39,154 nucleotides of DNA from Desulfofundulus thermosubterraneus DSM 16057 (GTDB lineage Bacteria; Bacillota; Desulfotomaculia; Desulfotomaculales; Desulfovirgulaceae), in NCBI RefSeq assembly GCF_900142025.1, contig NZ_FQZM01000033.1, forward strand, positions 1 through 39,154, written 5' to 3'. Positions 7,364 to 15,259 of this stretch are shown here, one piece after another (position 1 is the first letter of the stretch; every line of letters begins with the position of its first letter). The notes below the pieces were generated by a model. That model ran no database searches, was not told the origin of the DNA, and saw nothing but the letters and a program-made list of their open reading frames with translations. Both the position numbers and the translations under genes were made by a program.

Positions 7364-8152
7364 TTACACCCCCCCAGCCATTATATTTTTGTCTTTTACC
7401 CCTATTTCCCTACCGGTTCCCGGAACCTTTATTTCCCCTACCTTAAAAAATTGGGGCATAACTTCTTCGATATATTTCCATGTTTTTTCCGCATTGGTTC
7501 GCCAATTGGTGGGGCAGGAAGATAAAGCTTCCACAAAGGAAAAGCCATTTCCGGCCATTTGGCTTTCCAAGGCCTTTTTTAAGTAGCTCTTCAACTGGCG
7601 CAGGTTGGCTATGGTACCCCGTGCCACGTAGGCTCCTTCCCGGGTGATGGCGGCAACCATCTCCGGTCCTAACATGGGGTAGCCCGTTTTCAGGGGGTCC
7701 CGGCCGTAGGGGCTGGTTTCCGTTTTCTGGTCCGGCATGGTGGTGGGAGCCATCTGGCCGCCGGTCATGGCATAAACGGTGTTGTTGGCTAGAATCAGGG
7801 TGATTTTCTCATTGCGTGCTGCAGCGTTGACCAGGTGCTGGGAGCCGATGGCATAACCGCCCCCGTCCCCCATGTAGGCGATACAGATTAGCTCCGGTCG
7901 CGCCCTTTTGATGCCCGTCATGACCGGGGTGGTACGCCCGTGGTGGGTTTGCACGGTATCGAGGTTAAAAAAGTCCCAGGACAGCAGGGAGCACCCGATG
8001 TCATAGCCAAAAACGGCCCGGTCCTGAATGCCCAGCTCATCAATGGCATCTCCCAGAGCTTTCAGGATCAGACCGTGGCCGCAACCGGGGCAGAATTTGT
8101 GAGGTTTGGTATCCACCCGCCAGCATTTTGGCATTACCGGTTGTACACTCAT
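7364..8152 (-). CDS. 2-oxoacid:ferredoxin oxidoreductase, beta (TPP) subunit, orphan
   Basis: 262 residues of the thiamine-pyrophosphate beta subunit of PFOR-superfamily enzymes (VorB/KorB/OforB type). FCPGCGHG opens the domain. Further motifs are GYDIGCSLL, a HGRTTPVMTGIKRARP segment, and the TPP/Mg motif YMGDGGGYAIGSQH followed by ILANNTVYAMTGGQ. Such enzymes oxidatively decarboxylate a 2-oxo acid with CoA and reduce ferredoxin. The alpha and gamma/delta subunits that normally adjoin it are missing here. The downstream amidase is in the same operon. GGAGGTAGTTGACCC precedes the ATG at 8152. Which 2-oxo acid is used cannot be decided; branched-chain or 2-oxoglutarate types are both possible. 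Confidence 0.9.
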   Translation of the reverse strand: MSVQPVMPKCWRVDTKPHKFCPGCGHGLILKALGDAIDELGIQDRAVFGYDIGCSLLSWDFFNLDTVQTHHGRTTPVMTGIKRARPELICIAYMGDGGGYAIGSQHLVNAAARNEKITLILANNTVYAMTGGQMAPTTMPDQKTETSPYGRDPLKTGYPMLGPEMVAAITREGAYVARGTIANLRQLKSYLKKALESQMAGNGFSFVEALSSCPTNWRTNAEKTWKYIEEVMPQFFKVGEIKVPGTGREIGVKDKNIMAGGV

Positions 8153-8467
8153 GGGTCAACTACCTCCAAAGGGAAAGTTTAAACGTTGGGTTAAATTTCT
8201 TAGGCCAAGGCAGGGTCCCAGTTCAGTGCTGGAGAATAACGCCCAGCTTATGACAGGCCAGCTTTACTTTCCTTTCCAGATATAGTGTGTACACCGGTAA
8301 TACCTTTTATAGAAACCTGACCCTGAAAACTCACTACCTTGTGGGATGGGATGAAAGGGGCCTCGCCTGTTAGGCAACAAGTATATTATCATCCGTTTCA
8401 ACGATGTAATTTTTGGTATGGCAGGAAAAATGAGCCAAGCATCTATAACATAAATTACTATATCGTG
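8153..8467 (-). other. 315-base leader / intergenic region upstream of the oxidoreductase
   Basis: No coding region is supported here; the plus-strand reading frame entering from 8339 is a shadow of the acetyltransferase gene. On the minus strand a weak promoter candidate is TTACAT (8409-8404), 18 bases, TATACT (8385-8380). That would leave a leader of roughly 220 bases with short complementary segments, such as GCCTAACAGGC and GCTGG...CCAGC. I recognise no riboswitch or T-box core (no GGGTGG-ACCGCG antiterminator sequence) and see no terminator before the start codon. Confidence 0.4.
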
Positions 8468-8935
8468 TTACTGCAGAGTTTTAACCAGATCGACGATCAC
8501 CGCCTCCTCTTCACAGTTGGGGAACTTCGGGCAGTTGATACACTCCTTCCACACCTTTTGGGGCAGCTTTTCCTTGGGGATAGGCTGAAAACCGCACTTG
8601 ATAAAAAAGCCCGACTGGTAAGTGAGGGCAAAAACCCGGGGAAGTCCCAGTTCCCGGGCTTCATCGAGAAAAGATTGGACTAGGCGGCGTCCAATGCCCC
8701 GGCGGGTGTAACGAGGGTCTACCGCCAGGGCCCGGATTTCCGCCAGGTCTTCCCAGATAATGTGCAGGGAGCCGGCACCTATAATTTGCCCTTTTTCCTC
8801 GGCTACCGTAAATTCCCTTACGGCCTCATACAGAGCGGAGCGGGGGCGGGCCAGCATCAGTCCCTGGTCCGCGTAATAATTGATTAACCTGTGTACCGAT
8901 TCCATATCGGTAATTCTGGCCTTGCGAATGTTCAT
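8468..8935 (-). CDS. GNAT acetyltransferase, ArgA-like (short N-acetylglutamate synthase type)
   Basis: 155 residues, a single GNAT domain. The acetyl-CoA loop is visible as ALAVDPRYTRRGIGRRLVQSFL (RxxGxG), and RVFALTYQSGFFIKCGF gives the usual C-terminal signature. The tail KECINCPKFPNCEEEAV has two CxxC-like Cys pairs typical of the short ArgA-like acetyltransferases that make N-acetylglutamate in some bacteria lacking classical ArgA. I favour that role but other amine substrates are possible. The ATG at 8935 was chosen because the family begins MxIRKARxxD; the longer frame to 9109 runs into purQ. It lies 20 bases downstream of purQ, same strand, so it is probably co-transcribed with purLQ. 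Confidence 0.8.
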   Translation of the reverse strand: MNIRKARITDMESVHRLINYYADQGLMLARPRSALYEAVREFTVAEEKGQIIGAGSLHIIWEDLAEIRALAVDPRYTRRGIGRRLVQSFLDEARELGLPRVFALTYQSGFFIKCGFQPIPKEKLPQKVWKECINCPKFPNCEEEAVIVDLVKTLQ

Positions 8936-8955
8936 CCTTTCCGGTTCTCCTCTTC

Positions 8956-9735
8956 TCACATCTCTTGAGCATAAGCCACGGCGTTGCGGAAAATGGGCAA
9001 GCCGTGGGGTTCGTGGAATTGCTGGCGCCGCCAGTTGGGGTGCTGGGTGAAATCCACGAAACGTTCCGGATGGGGCATTAGCCCCAGTACCCGTCCGCTG
9101 GGATCGCAAATACCGGCAATGGCGGCCAGAGAGCCATTGGGGTTGTAGGGATAAACGCCGGTGGGGCTGCCGTCACTAGTAGCGTAACGGAAAACCACCT
9201 GCTTGCCTGCTTCGATACTGGCCAGGGTCCGGGCATCGGTATAAAATTTGCCTTCCCCGTGGGCGGCCTGAAAATGTAATACCCGGCCGGCCAGTCCCCG
9301 CGTGAAGATACAGGGCGTGTCTTCCACCCGCAGGTAAACCCAGCGGCATTCAAAGCGGCCGCTGTCGTTGTGCATGAGGGTGGTTCTGATATCCCCCATT
9401 TTAGCCGCAGGCAGAAGTCCGGTACGGACGAGCACCTGAAAACCATTGCAAATTCCCAGCACAGGCTTGCCTGCGTCCACAAATTCCTGCAACTGCTCCT
9501 TTAGGAAGGAGGTTAGTTCCACGGCCAGTATTTTGCCCGAGTGCACGTCATCCCCGTAAGAAAAGCCGCCGGGGATAACCAGAATCTGGTATTCAGTAAG
9601 CTTTTTCTTTCCTGCCCGGAGTTGGTTGACGTGTACCAGATGGGGGTCCCCCCCCGCCCGTTCAAAGGCATAAGCGGTCTCCCTGTCGCAGTTGGTACCG
9701 TCGGTACGCAAAATACACACCTGCGGTTTTTTCAT
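8956..9735 (-). CDS. purQ: FGAM synthase glutaminase subunit PurQ
   Basis: 259 residues of class I glutamine amidotransferase type. It supplies ammonia to PurL for conversion of FGAR to FGAM in purine synthesis. Visible motifs are ILRTDGTNCDRETAYAFERAG at the N-terminus, LVIPGGFSYGDDVHSGKI, the nucleophile Cys in GICNGFQVL, and the His/Glu pair in GLMPHPERFVD. The ATG at 9735 overlaps the purL stop codon (ATGA), matching a start MKKPQVCIL; the longer frame to 9834 is an artefact inside purL. At 259 residues it is a little longer than the roughly 227-residue Bacillus PurQ, closer to the archaeal and thermophile type. Confidence 0.95.
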   Translation of the reverse strand: MKKPQVCILRTDGTNCDRETAYAFERAGGDPHLVHVNQLRAGKKKLTEYQILVIPGGFSYGDDVHSGKILAVELTSFLKEQLQEFVDAGKPVLGICNGFQVLVRTGLLPAAKMGDIRTTLMHNDSGRFECRWVYLRVEDTPCIFTRGLAGRVLHFQAAHGEGKFYTDARTLASIEAGKQVVFRYATSDGSPTGVYPYNPNGSLAAIAGICDPSGRVLGLMPHPERFVDFTQHPNWRRQQFHEPHGLPIFRNAVAYAQEM

Positions 9736-12605
9736 ATTCCCACCTCCCGGGGATGACCGGCGCCAGGGGTGCCGAAGATCCGGGTCATGGGTTCCTGCCA
9801 GGCCCTTTTCAGGTTGGCCAGGGGAACACTGCAAAGCCGGCGCCCCTCCTGTTCCACCACAACTGCCGGATCATCCGTGGTTTGCCCCAGCACCATGTAT
9901 GGTAGGCCGACAAGGGTTCTCTCGGGTTCCTCTGTGGGGGCCATTTCCACCAGGAAGCACCCGCTGGTTTCATTAAATAGAAAATAATCCGGACGTTCAC
10001 CGGCAGGGATGGTGATCTGGGCTCCCACGCCGCCACCAAAGCACATCTCGGCCAGTGCAGCGGCCAACCCCCCCTCGCTGATATCGTGACAGGCCAGAAT
10101 CTTTCCTCCCTGTATAACCTTATGAATGCCGTCCCACACTCGAGTGACAATCTCCAGGTTGATCCGGGGGGGAGTTTTACCCAGGCAACCAGCCAAATCA
10201 AAATAAACCGATCCGGCCATTTCGGAAAGATTACGCTGGCCCACCAGGACAATTAAATTGCCGGATCCCTTGAAATCTGCTGAAACGGTTCGCCTTACAT
10301 CGAGAAGACGGCCAAAAACCGAAACACAGAGTACCGGTGGAATTTTGACCACCTCTCCGCCGTCCCCGCGGTAGGTGCTGGACAGGCTGTCCTTTCCGGA
10401 GATAAAGGGCATTCCGGTGGCTCGTACAAAATCCACGCAGGCATCCACGGCCCGGTCCAGGGCACCTAGCGCCTCCTCATCGGGGAAAGGCCAGATGAAG
10501 TTGTCAATCAATACCAGCTCTTTGGGGTTGGCTCCTACCGCCACAGCGTTGGAAACTGCCTCCGTCGCCGCCCAGAGGCTACCATAATAAGGATCTATTT
10601 GATTTAAAACCGGATTTAGGCCGTGGCTGATCACCACCGCGGCAGGGGAACCAAGCAGAGGGGTAAGAACCACCGCGTCGTTGGGGCCATCCTGCTCCAC
10701 CCCACCAAAGGGCGCCAGGTTACAGGAGCCCTGCACTCCGTGGTCGTACATGCGTACAATGGGTTCTTTGGAACACACATTCAGGTGGCCCATCACCTGA
10801 CAGTAAAGCTCCTCCCAGTTTTCCGGAGTTGAAACTTGGGGGTCGGTTAGCGCCGGCTGTTGCCAGCGGGCAGTGAGGACCCGTTTAGGCAGGCCGTGGT
10901 GGAGAAATTCCATATCCAGATCGCAAATGGTTTCGTTCTCATAGGTTACCACCAGCCGCCGGTCGGAAGTAAATTCCGCCAGCACGGTAGCCTCCACGTT
11001 TAGCCCCCGGCAAATCTCCAGTAGGTGCTCCAGGTTTTCCGGAGATACGGCGATGACCATGCGCTCCTGGCTTTCGGAAAGCCATATTTCCCAGGGCTTA
11101 AGACCCTGGTACTTCAAAGGCACTTTCTCCAGCCAAACTCTGACTCCGGTTTTTTCTCCCATTTCGCCCAGAGCTGAGGAAAATCCCCCGGCTCCACAAT
11201 CAGTGATGGCCCTAATGAGTCCGGCTTCGCTGGCCGCCAGCACGGCATCGGCCACGCGCTTTTCTTCGATGGGATGGCCGATCTGGACGGCGCTAGCATT
11301 TACCTCGGTAGTCCGGTGGGTCATTTCCCCGCTGGAAAAGGTGGCCCCGTGAATGCCGTCCCGGCCCGTCCTCCCGCCGATGACCACGGCCAAATCTCCC
11401 GGCCGGGGTTGGCCTTTCCGGCAGCGCTCCACAGGTAGCAGTCCGTATGCCCCCACGATCACCGAGGGCTTGGCCCGGAAGTCACGGTGGAAGTGCACCG
11501 AGCCGTTATTGGTGGGGATGCCCATGCGGTTGCCGTAATCCCGCACCCCGGCCACCACCCGGCGCAGCAAATAATGGGGGGAGAGGCAACCCGGGGGAAT
11601 ATCTTCCCGGGGGGTATCGGGTGGTGCAAAACAGAACATATCTGTAGAAGCGATTACCCGGGCCCCCTGGCCCGTGCCCATGATATCCCTGAATACCCCC
11701 CCGCTGCCCGTCATGGCCCCCCCGTAGGGCTCAATGGCGGAAGGGGAATTATGGGTTTCCACTTTGCCGCAAACGGCCCAACCGTCGTAAAACTCCATCA
11801 CCCCGGAGTTATCCACAAAAGCTGAAAGCACCAGGGGATGGTTGGCCGCAGCGGTTGCATCCTGCAAACGCTTTAATAGGGATTCCTTTTCCCTCCCGTC
11901 AACCAGAAGGCGCGCCTTAAAGGTTTTGTGGCCGCAGTGCTCGGACCAGGTTTGGGCCAGGGTTTCTATTTCACAGTCCGTAGGATCCCTGCCGATGGCT
12001 TTAAAATAATCCTGGATGGCATGCATTTCTTCCAGGTTGAGGAAGAGTCTGTCGCGGCTCAACTCCATCAGTTCCGCATCGCTCATGCCGCGCAGGGGGA
12101 TGATTTCGGTTCGGCCCGGCTGGCCAGAGATGAGGAGGGTGGCGGGTTTTTCGGTGACCACCCGTTCCACAGTGGCATTGACCAGCAGCCGGTTAAGGAT
12201 GATTTCGATATCCCGTGAATTGATGTCCGAACCGTAGAAAGCATATTCCCGGCTGGAATCCGCGGCTACAAGCTCCTCAACTCCCAGGTCCCGGGCTGCT
12301 TTCATCAATGAGGCTGCCTCGGGGTTCATGACCCCCGGTTTATAGGCCACTTCCACTACTACCGGAGCATCTTTGATGATGGGGCCGTTGATGGTGTAGT
12401 CCTGAAAAACTGCTTCGGTCAGCAGTTTTTCGGCCAGCAATTGGGCCTTTGACTCATCGATACCTTCAAAACGGTATACCTTGGCCGTACGCACCCTTTG
12501 GACCGCATTTATGCCCAGGGCATACTTTATCTCATGGAGAACCTCCTCCCCTACCGGATCAGGCAGATGAGGACGGTTCGTAACCCTGATTTCAACAATA
12601 GTCAC
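9732..12605 (-). CDS. purL: FGAM synthase PurL with tandem PurS-like N-terminal domain
   Basis: About 957 residues. The ATP-dependent FGAM synthase core (from about residue 180) shows WSEHCGHKTF, VETHNSPSAIEPYGGAMTG, GGRTGRDGIHGATFSS, ITDCGAGGFSSALGEMG and HDISEGGLAAALAEM. The first 160 or so residues contain two PurS-like repeats, VTIVEIRVTNRPHLPDPVGEEV and VVVEVAYKPGVMNPEAASL, each followed by a helix and a strand. Bacillus uses separate PurS dimers plus a PurL of about 740 residues; here PurS is fused twice, resembling the N-terminal domain of the large proteobacterial PurL, while the glutaminase stays separate. The frame extends to a GTG at 12617, but AGGAGG abuts that codon, so the GTG at 12605 is preferred. 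Confidence 0.93.
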   Translation of the reverse strand: MTIVEIRVTNRPHLPDPVGEEVLHEIKYALGINAVQRVRTAKVYRFEGIDESKAQLLAEKLLTEAVFQDYTINGPIIKDAPVVVEVAYKPGVMNPEAASLMKAARDLGVEELVAADSSREYAFYGSDINSRDIEIILNRLLVNATVERVVTEKPATLLISGQPGRTEIIPLRGMSDAELMELSRDRLFLNLEEMHAIQDYFKAIGRDPTDCEIETLAQTWSEHCGHKTFKARLLVDGREKESLLKRLQDATAAANHPLVLSAFVDNSGVMEFYDGWAVCGKVETHNSPSAIEPYGGAMTGSGGVFRDIMGTGQGARVIASTDMFCFAPPDTPREDIPPGCLSPHYLLRRVVAGVRDYGNRMGIPTNNGSVHFHRDFRAKPSVIVGAYGLLPVERCRKGQPRPGDLAVVIGGRTGRDGIHGATFSSGEMTHRTTEVNASAVQIGHPIEEKRVADAVLAASEAGLIRAITDCGAGGFSSALGEMGEKTGVRVWLEKVPLKYQGLKPWEIWLSESQERMVIAVSPENLEHLLEICRGLNVEATVLAEFTSDRRLVVTYENETICDLDMEFLHHGLPKRVLTARWQQPALTDPQVSTPENWEELYCQVMGHLNVCSKEPIVRMYDHGVQGSCNLAPFGGVEQDGPNDAVVLTPLLGSPAAVVISHGLNPVLNQIDPYYGSLWAATEAVSNAVAVGANPKELVLIDNFIWPFPDEEALGALDRAVDACVDFVRATGMPFISGKDSLSSTYRGDGGEVVKIPPVLCVSVFGRLLDVRRTVSADFKGSGNLIVLVGQRNLSEMAGSVYFDLAGCLGKTPPRINLEIVTRVWDGIHKVIQGGKILACHDISEGGLAAALAEMCFGGGVGAQITIPAGERPDYFLFNETSGCFLVEMAPTEEPERTLVGLPYMVLGQTTDDPAVVVEQEGRRLCSVPLANLKRAWQEPMTRIFGTPGAGHPREVGI

Positions 12606-12650
12606 TTGTATTGCCACCTCCTGGATGAAGACTTCAGGAAAAAGAAATTT

Positions 12651-12670
12651 CCCGGCGGCGTGCCGCCGGG
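12651..12670 (-). terminator. Strong hairpin upstream of purL (terminator or attenuator)
   Basis: CCCGGCGG pairs perfectly with CCGCCGGG around a CACG tetraloop on the minus strand, followed by AAATTTCTTTTT. It sits 45 bases before the purL start. It can end the short upstream transcript of the UspA fragment or attenuate transcription entering purLQ; the sequence alone does not decide. Confidence 0.7.
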
Positions 12671-12727
12671 AGCATAACTCCCAAAGAAATTTTAGTATAC
12701 TTGTGCCGGAAAAACAAGAGTCTTCTC

Positions 12728-12928
12728 TTAGCGGACGATTTGCTTTTCAATATTGTGGTAGACTTCGCCCAGCCTGTCCTCATACTTGTTCACATAAGGC
12801 GGCAGGGGCGGAATGACATGAAAGATAGTTAGATGGGCTTTGAAATGCTTGGCTAATTGCGCCCCGTGTTCGGCAGCCAGGGCTGCCCGGTGGGAACCGT
12901 CCACTGGTACTAGTATTTTACGATACAT
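12728..12928 (-). CDS. UspA-like universal stress protein, short (N-terminal half only)
   Basis: 66 residues. MYRKILVPVDGSHRAALAAEHGAQLAKHFKAHLTIFHVIPP is the classic first strand, loop, helix and second strand of a UspA fold. Normal family members have about 140 residues with a GxxGx9GS ATP-binding motif near the end; that half is absent. The frame ends in TAA followed by a small hairpin (AAGAG/CTCTT, 12716-12729) and a U-run, so the short form appears to be the real end rather than a late frameshift. GGGGGG lies upstream of the ATG at 12928 and a good promoter is present. It may be a decayed gene or a working mini-Usp. Confidence 0.7.
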   Translation of the reverse strand: MYRKILVPVDGSHRAALAAEHGAQLAKHFKAHLTIFHVIPPLPPYVNKYEDRLGEVYHNIEKQIVR

Positions 12929-12981
12929 AATAACCCCCCCTTTTTTTAAAGAATGATTTCACATTCACAAATCCCTTTTTT

Positions 12982-13010
12982 ATATTAATTCATGGATAGA
13001 AAAAATGCAA
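12982..13010 (-). promoter_or_regulatory. Sigma-A promoter for the UspA fragment
   Basis: On the minus strand TTGCAT (13010-13005), 17 bases, TAATAT (12987-12982). Start predicted near 12975. Just downstream is a GAATG-6-CATTC inverted repeat (12951-12966) that might be an operator. Confidence 0.6.
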
Positions 13011-13133
13011 TCTTAAAAAGCATTTGATTAGGAAGAAGGTCGATATCATGAAGTTTATTGAAATTGGATTGGTGGGAAGATAGAAATGTTGACTGTTATG
13101 GTACCGCTTAGAGAATTCAAGGAGGAAGAGTGT

Positions 13134-14420
13134 ATGTCCATCACCTTGTCCATACCCAAAACCTCCCTGGTGGTTTTGTGTGGTTCCGCCGGATGCGGTA
13201 AGTCCACTTTTGCTGCCCGCTGGTTTAGGGATACCCAGATAGTCTCTTCCGACCGCTGCCGGGCGTTTGTTAGCGATGAGGAAGAAAACATGGCTGCCTC
13301 ACCGCAGGCTTTTAAAGTGTTTCATTGTCTCATTGAGCAACGTCTGGCCCTGGGGCGGTTGACGGTAGCCGATTCTACCGCTTTAACTGCCCGCGCCCGC
13401 CGGGATTTGTTGAAACAGGCCCGCCGGCATGATTTCCAGGCCGTCCTGATCGTGTTTAATTTTCCGGAAAAGCTCTGTCAAAGGCTTAATGCCGGGCGAC
13501 GGCGGGTGGTGGAATCCCGGGTGATTGCCGAACACCAGCGCCTCCTCCGAGAGAGCTTATCCACCGTGCACCGGGAGGGCTTTGATCAGGTCTACATCCT
13601 CGACCCTGAGGAGGCACGCCGCGCCCGGGTCGAAATCGTCCCTTTGCCCGTGGAATCACCGGCCAGGGGTCCCTTTGATCTCATCGGTGATGTTCATGGC
13701 TGCCTGGTGGAATTGGAGGATCTCCTTACACGGTTGGGTTACCGGCACCGGGGGAAAATCTGGTTTCACCCGGAAAACCGGAAGGTGGTTTTTCTGGGTG
13801 ATCTGGGGGACCGGGGACCCTTTAATCTGGCCGCCATTAACCTGGCCATGGATATGGTGGAGGCGGGGCACGCCCTGTATGTGCCGGGAAATCACTGCAA
13901 AAAACTGGCCGGGTTTCTTTCCGGGCGCCGGGTACAGGTGCGCCACGGTCTGGAGAAAACTGTCCGGGAACTGGAGCGATTAAGCCCGGCGGAACGGGGC
14001 GCTTTTGCCCGGCGTTTTTTGCAATTCTTCCACCGGGCTGTACCCTATCTTATTTTGGATGAGGGGCGGCTGGTGGCGGTTCATGGTGGAATTAAAGAGA
14101 AAATGATTGGCCGCCTTTCTCCCCGGATCAGGGATTTCTGCCTTTATGGCGATGCCACCGGGGAAGTAACTCCGGAGGGTTTACCCGTGCGGCGGGACTG
14201 GGCCAAAGAATACCGGGGGCAGGCACTGGTGGTTTATGGACATACACCGGTACCCCTGCCTGTTTTTCGTAACAACACCATTGATATCGACCAAGGTTGC
14301 GTTATGGGGGGAAAATTAACCGCTCTTCGTTATCCGGAACGGGAGATCGTGCAGGTGCCGGCCAGGCAGGTTTATTATGCCCCCGTGAAGAGCCTGGCCG
14401 GGCGGGTGGCGGCAAAATAA
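13134..14420 (+). CDS. Pnkp-like polynucleotide kinase-phosphatase without ligase domain
   Basis: 428 residues with two domains. The N-terminal P-loop kinase has GSAGCGKST (residues 17-25) and DSTALTARAR, as in 5'-OH polynucleotide kinases. The C-terminal part (about 185-400) is a calcineurin-type metallophosphatase: DLIGDVHGC, VFLGDLGDRGP, VPGNHCKKL, VAVHGGI and VVYGHTPVP. The stretch after the metal site (SGRRVQVRHGLEKTVREL) matches the bacterial Pnkp phosphatase rather than general Ser/Thr phosphatases. Bacterial Pnkp in Hen1 RNA-repair systems has about 850 residues with a C-terminal ligase; that domain and Hen1 are absent. RNA or DNA end healing is therefore inferred. AAGGAGGAAGAG supports the ATG at 13134. 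RNase HI follows 75 bases later. Confidence 0.88.
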   Translation: MSITLSIPKTSLVVLCGSAGCGKSTFAARWFRDTQIVSSDRCRAFVSDEEENMAASPQAFKVFHCLIEQRLALGRLTVADSTALTARARRDLLKQARRHDFQAVLIVFNFPEKLCQRLNAGRRRVVESRVIAEHQRLLRESLSTVHREGFDQVYILDPEEARRARVEIVPLPVESPARGPFDLIGDVHGCLVELEDLLTRLGYRHRGKIWFHPENRKVVFLGDLGDRGPFNLAAINLAMDMVEAGHALYVPGNHCKKLAGFLSGRRVQVRHGLEKTVRELERLSPAERGAFARRFLQFFHRAVPYLILDEGRLVAVHGGIKEKMIGRLSPRIRDFCLYGDATGEVTPEGLPVRRDWAKEYRGQALVVYGHTPVPLPVFRNNTIDIDQGCVMGGKLTALRYPEREIVQVPARQVYYAPVKSLAGRVAAK

Positions 14421-14495
14421 ATTTTTGCTAGTCCCTCGGATAAGGTGGTGTTACAATAGTTAGGAGTAATTTAGCATTGACGGGGGAAAATATTG

Positions 14496-14969
14496 ATGGC
14501 TGATCTGCCGGAAGTGGAGATATATACCGATGGTGCCTGCAGCGGTAATCCCGGACCCGGTGGCTATGGAGTGGTGTTGCGCTACGGTAACCACCTTAAA
14601 GAGATATCCGGGGGATACGCGCAGACCACCAACAACCGCATGGAATTAATGGCCGTAATTGAGGGGCTGAGAGCACTAAAGCGCCCCTGCCGGGTCACCA
14701 TCTATACCGACAGCCGGTATATTGTGGATGCCATGACCCGGGGATGGGTCAGACGCTGGCAGGCCAATAGCTGGCGTCGGGAGAACGGCGAGCCGGCCAA
14801 AAATGCCGATCTCTGGCAGCAAATTCTTTCCCTGGCCGGCAAGCACCGCATCACCTGGGTCTGGGTAAAGGGCCACGCCGATAATATCTACAATAACCGT
14901 TGCGACCAGCTGGCGGTGGAGGCCAGTCGCCGGGCCTCCTTGCCCGTGGACCCGGGTTTTCAAGCATGA
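14496..14969 (+). CDS. rnhA: Ribonuclease HI
   Basis: 157 residues. It degrades the RNA strand of RNA-DNA hybrids using two metal ions. Active-site acidic residues are Asp12 (YTDGACSGNPGPGG), Glu50 (NNRMELMAVIEGL), Asp72 (IYTDSRY) and the late Asp in NNRCDQLA, with the basic handle WRRENGEPAKNADLW and a GHAD loop intact. The length is that of E. coli RNase HI, so no hybrid-binding domain is attached. GGGGGAAAA precedes the ATG at 14496; the TTG directly before it is less likely. It follows the kinase-phosphatase gene on the same strand with no clear promoter or terminator between. Confidence 0.96.
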   Translation: MADLPEVEIYTDGACSGNPGPGGYGVVLRYGNHLKEISGGYAQTTNNRMELMAVIEGLRALKRPCRVTIYTDSRYIVDAMTRGWVRRWQANSWRRENGEPAKNADLWQQILSLAGKHRITWVWVKGHADNIYNNRCDQLAVEASRRASLPVDPGFQA

Positions 14970-15259
14970 TGAGAGCCAGGTTAAGGGGCTTTTGTTAGGT
15001 ATGATGCTATTAATAACAAAAATAAGCGAAAATAAGCGTGATGGAGGTGCTTTTGCTATTGCATCGTGTCAAACGCAAGGGGCAGGTGAGCCGGGTGCAC
15101 GTTCTGCTTACGGGAGAAAATCCGGGGGAAGAAACCAGGTTAAGTCAGCCCGGTCCTAACCAGGAAGTTGCGAGCTTTCAGCTGAACACTGCAGGTGGGC
15201 CCTTGGATGAAGAATTCCGGGAGAAAGGCCCCCGCCGCGATTAAACACAGGTTAGGCTA
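14970..15259. other. Intergenic stretch with an AT-rich hairpin and short direct repeat
   Basis: TTTTGTTA (14990-14997) pairs with TAACAAAA (15014-15021) and overlaps a tandem AATAAGCG repeat (15021-15038). An open frame on the plus strand (15038-15244, 68 residues, rich in charged residues and Pro) has GGAGGTGC only inside its 5' end, so any real start would be one of the TTG codons at 15053 or 15059. I recognise nothing in the product and regard the frame as doubtful. Confidence 0.35.

Noticed and set aside
8153-8467. T-box or known riboswitch upstream of the oxidoreductase
   Set aside because: No T-box core sequence, no terminator before the start codon and no riboswitch consensus I could match.
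12728-12730. Possible selenocysteine read-through in the short Usp gene
   Set aside because: The stop codon is TAA, not TGA.
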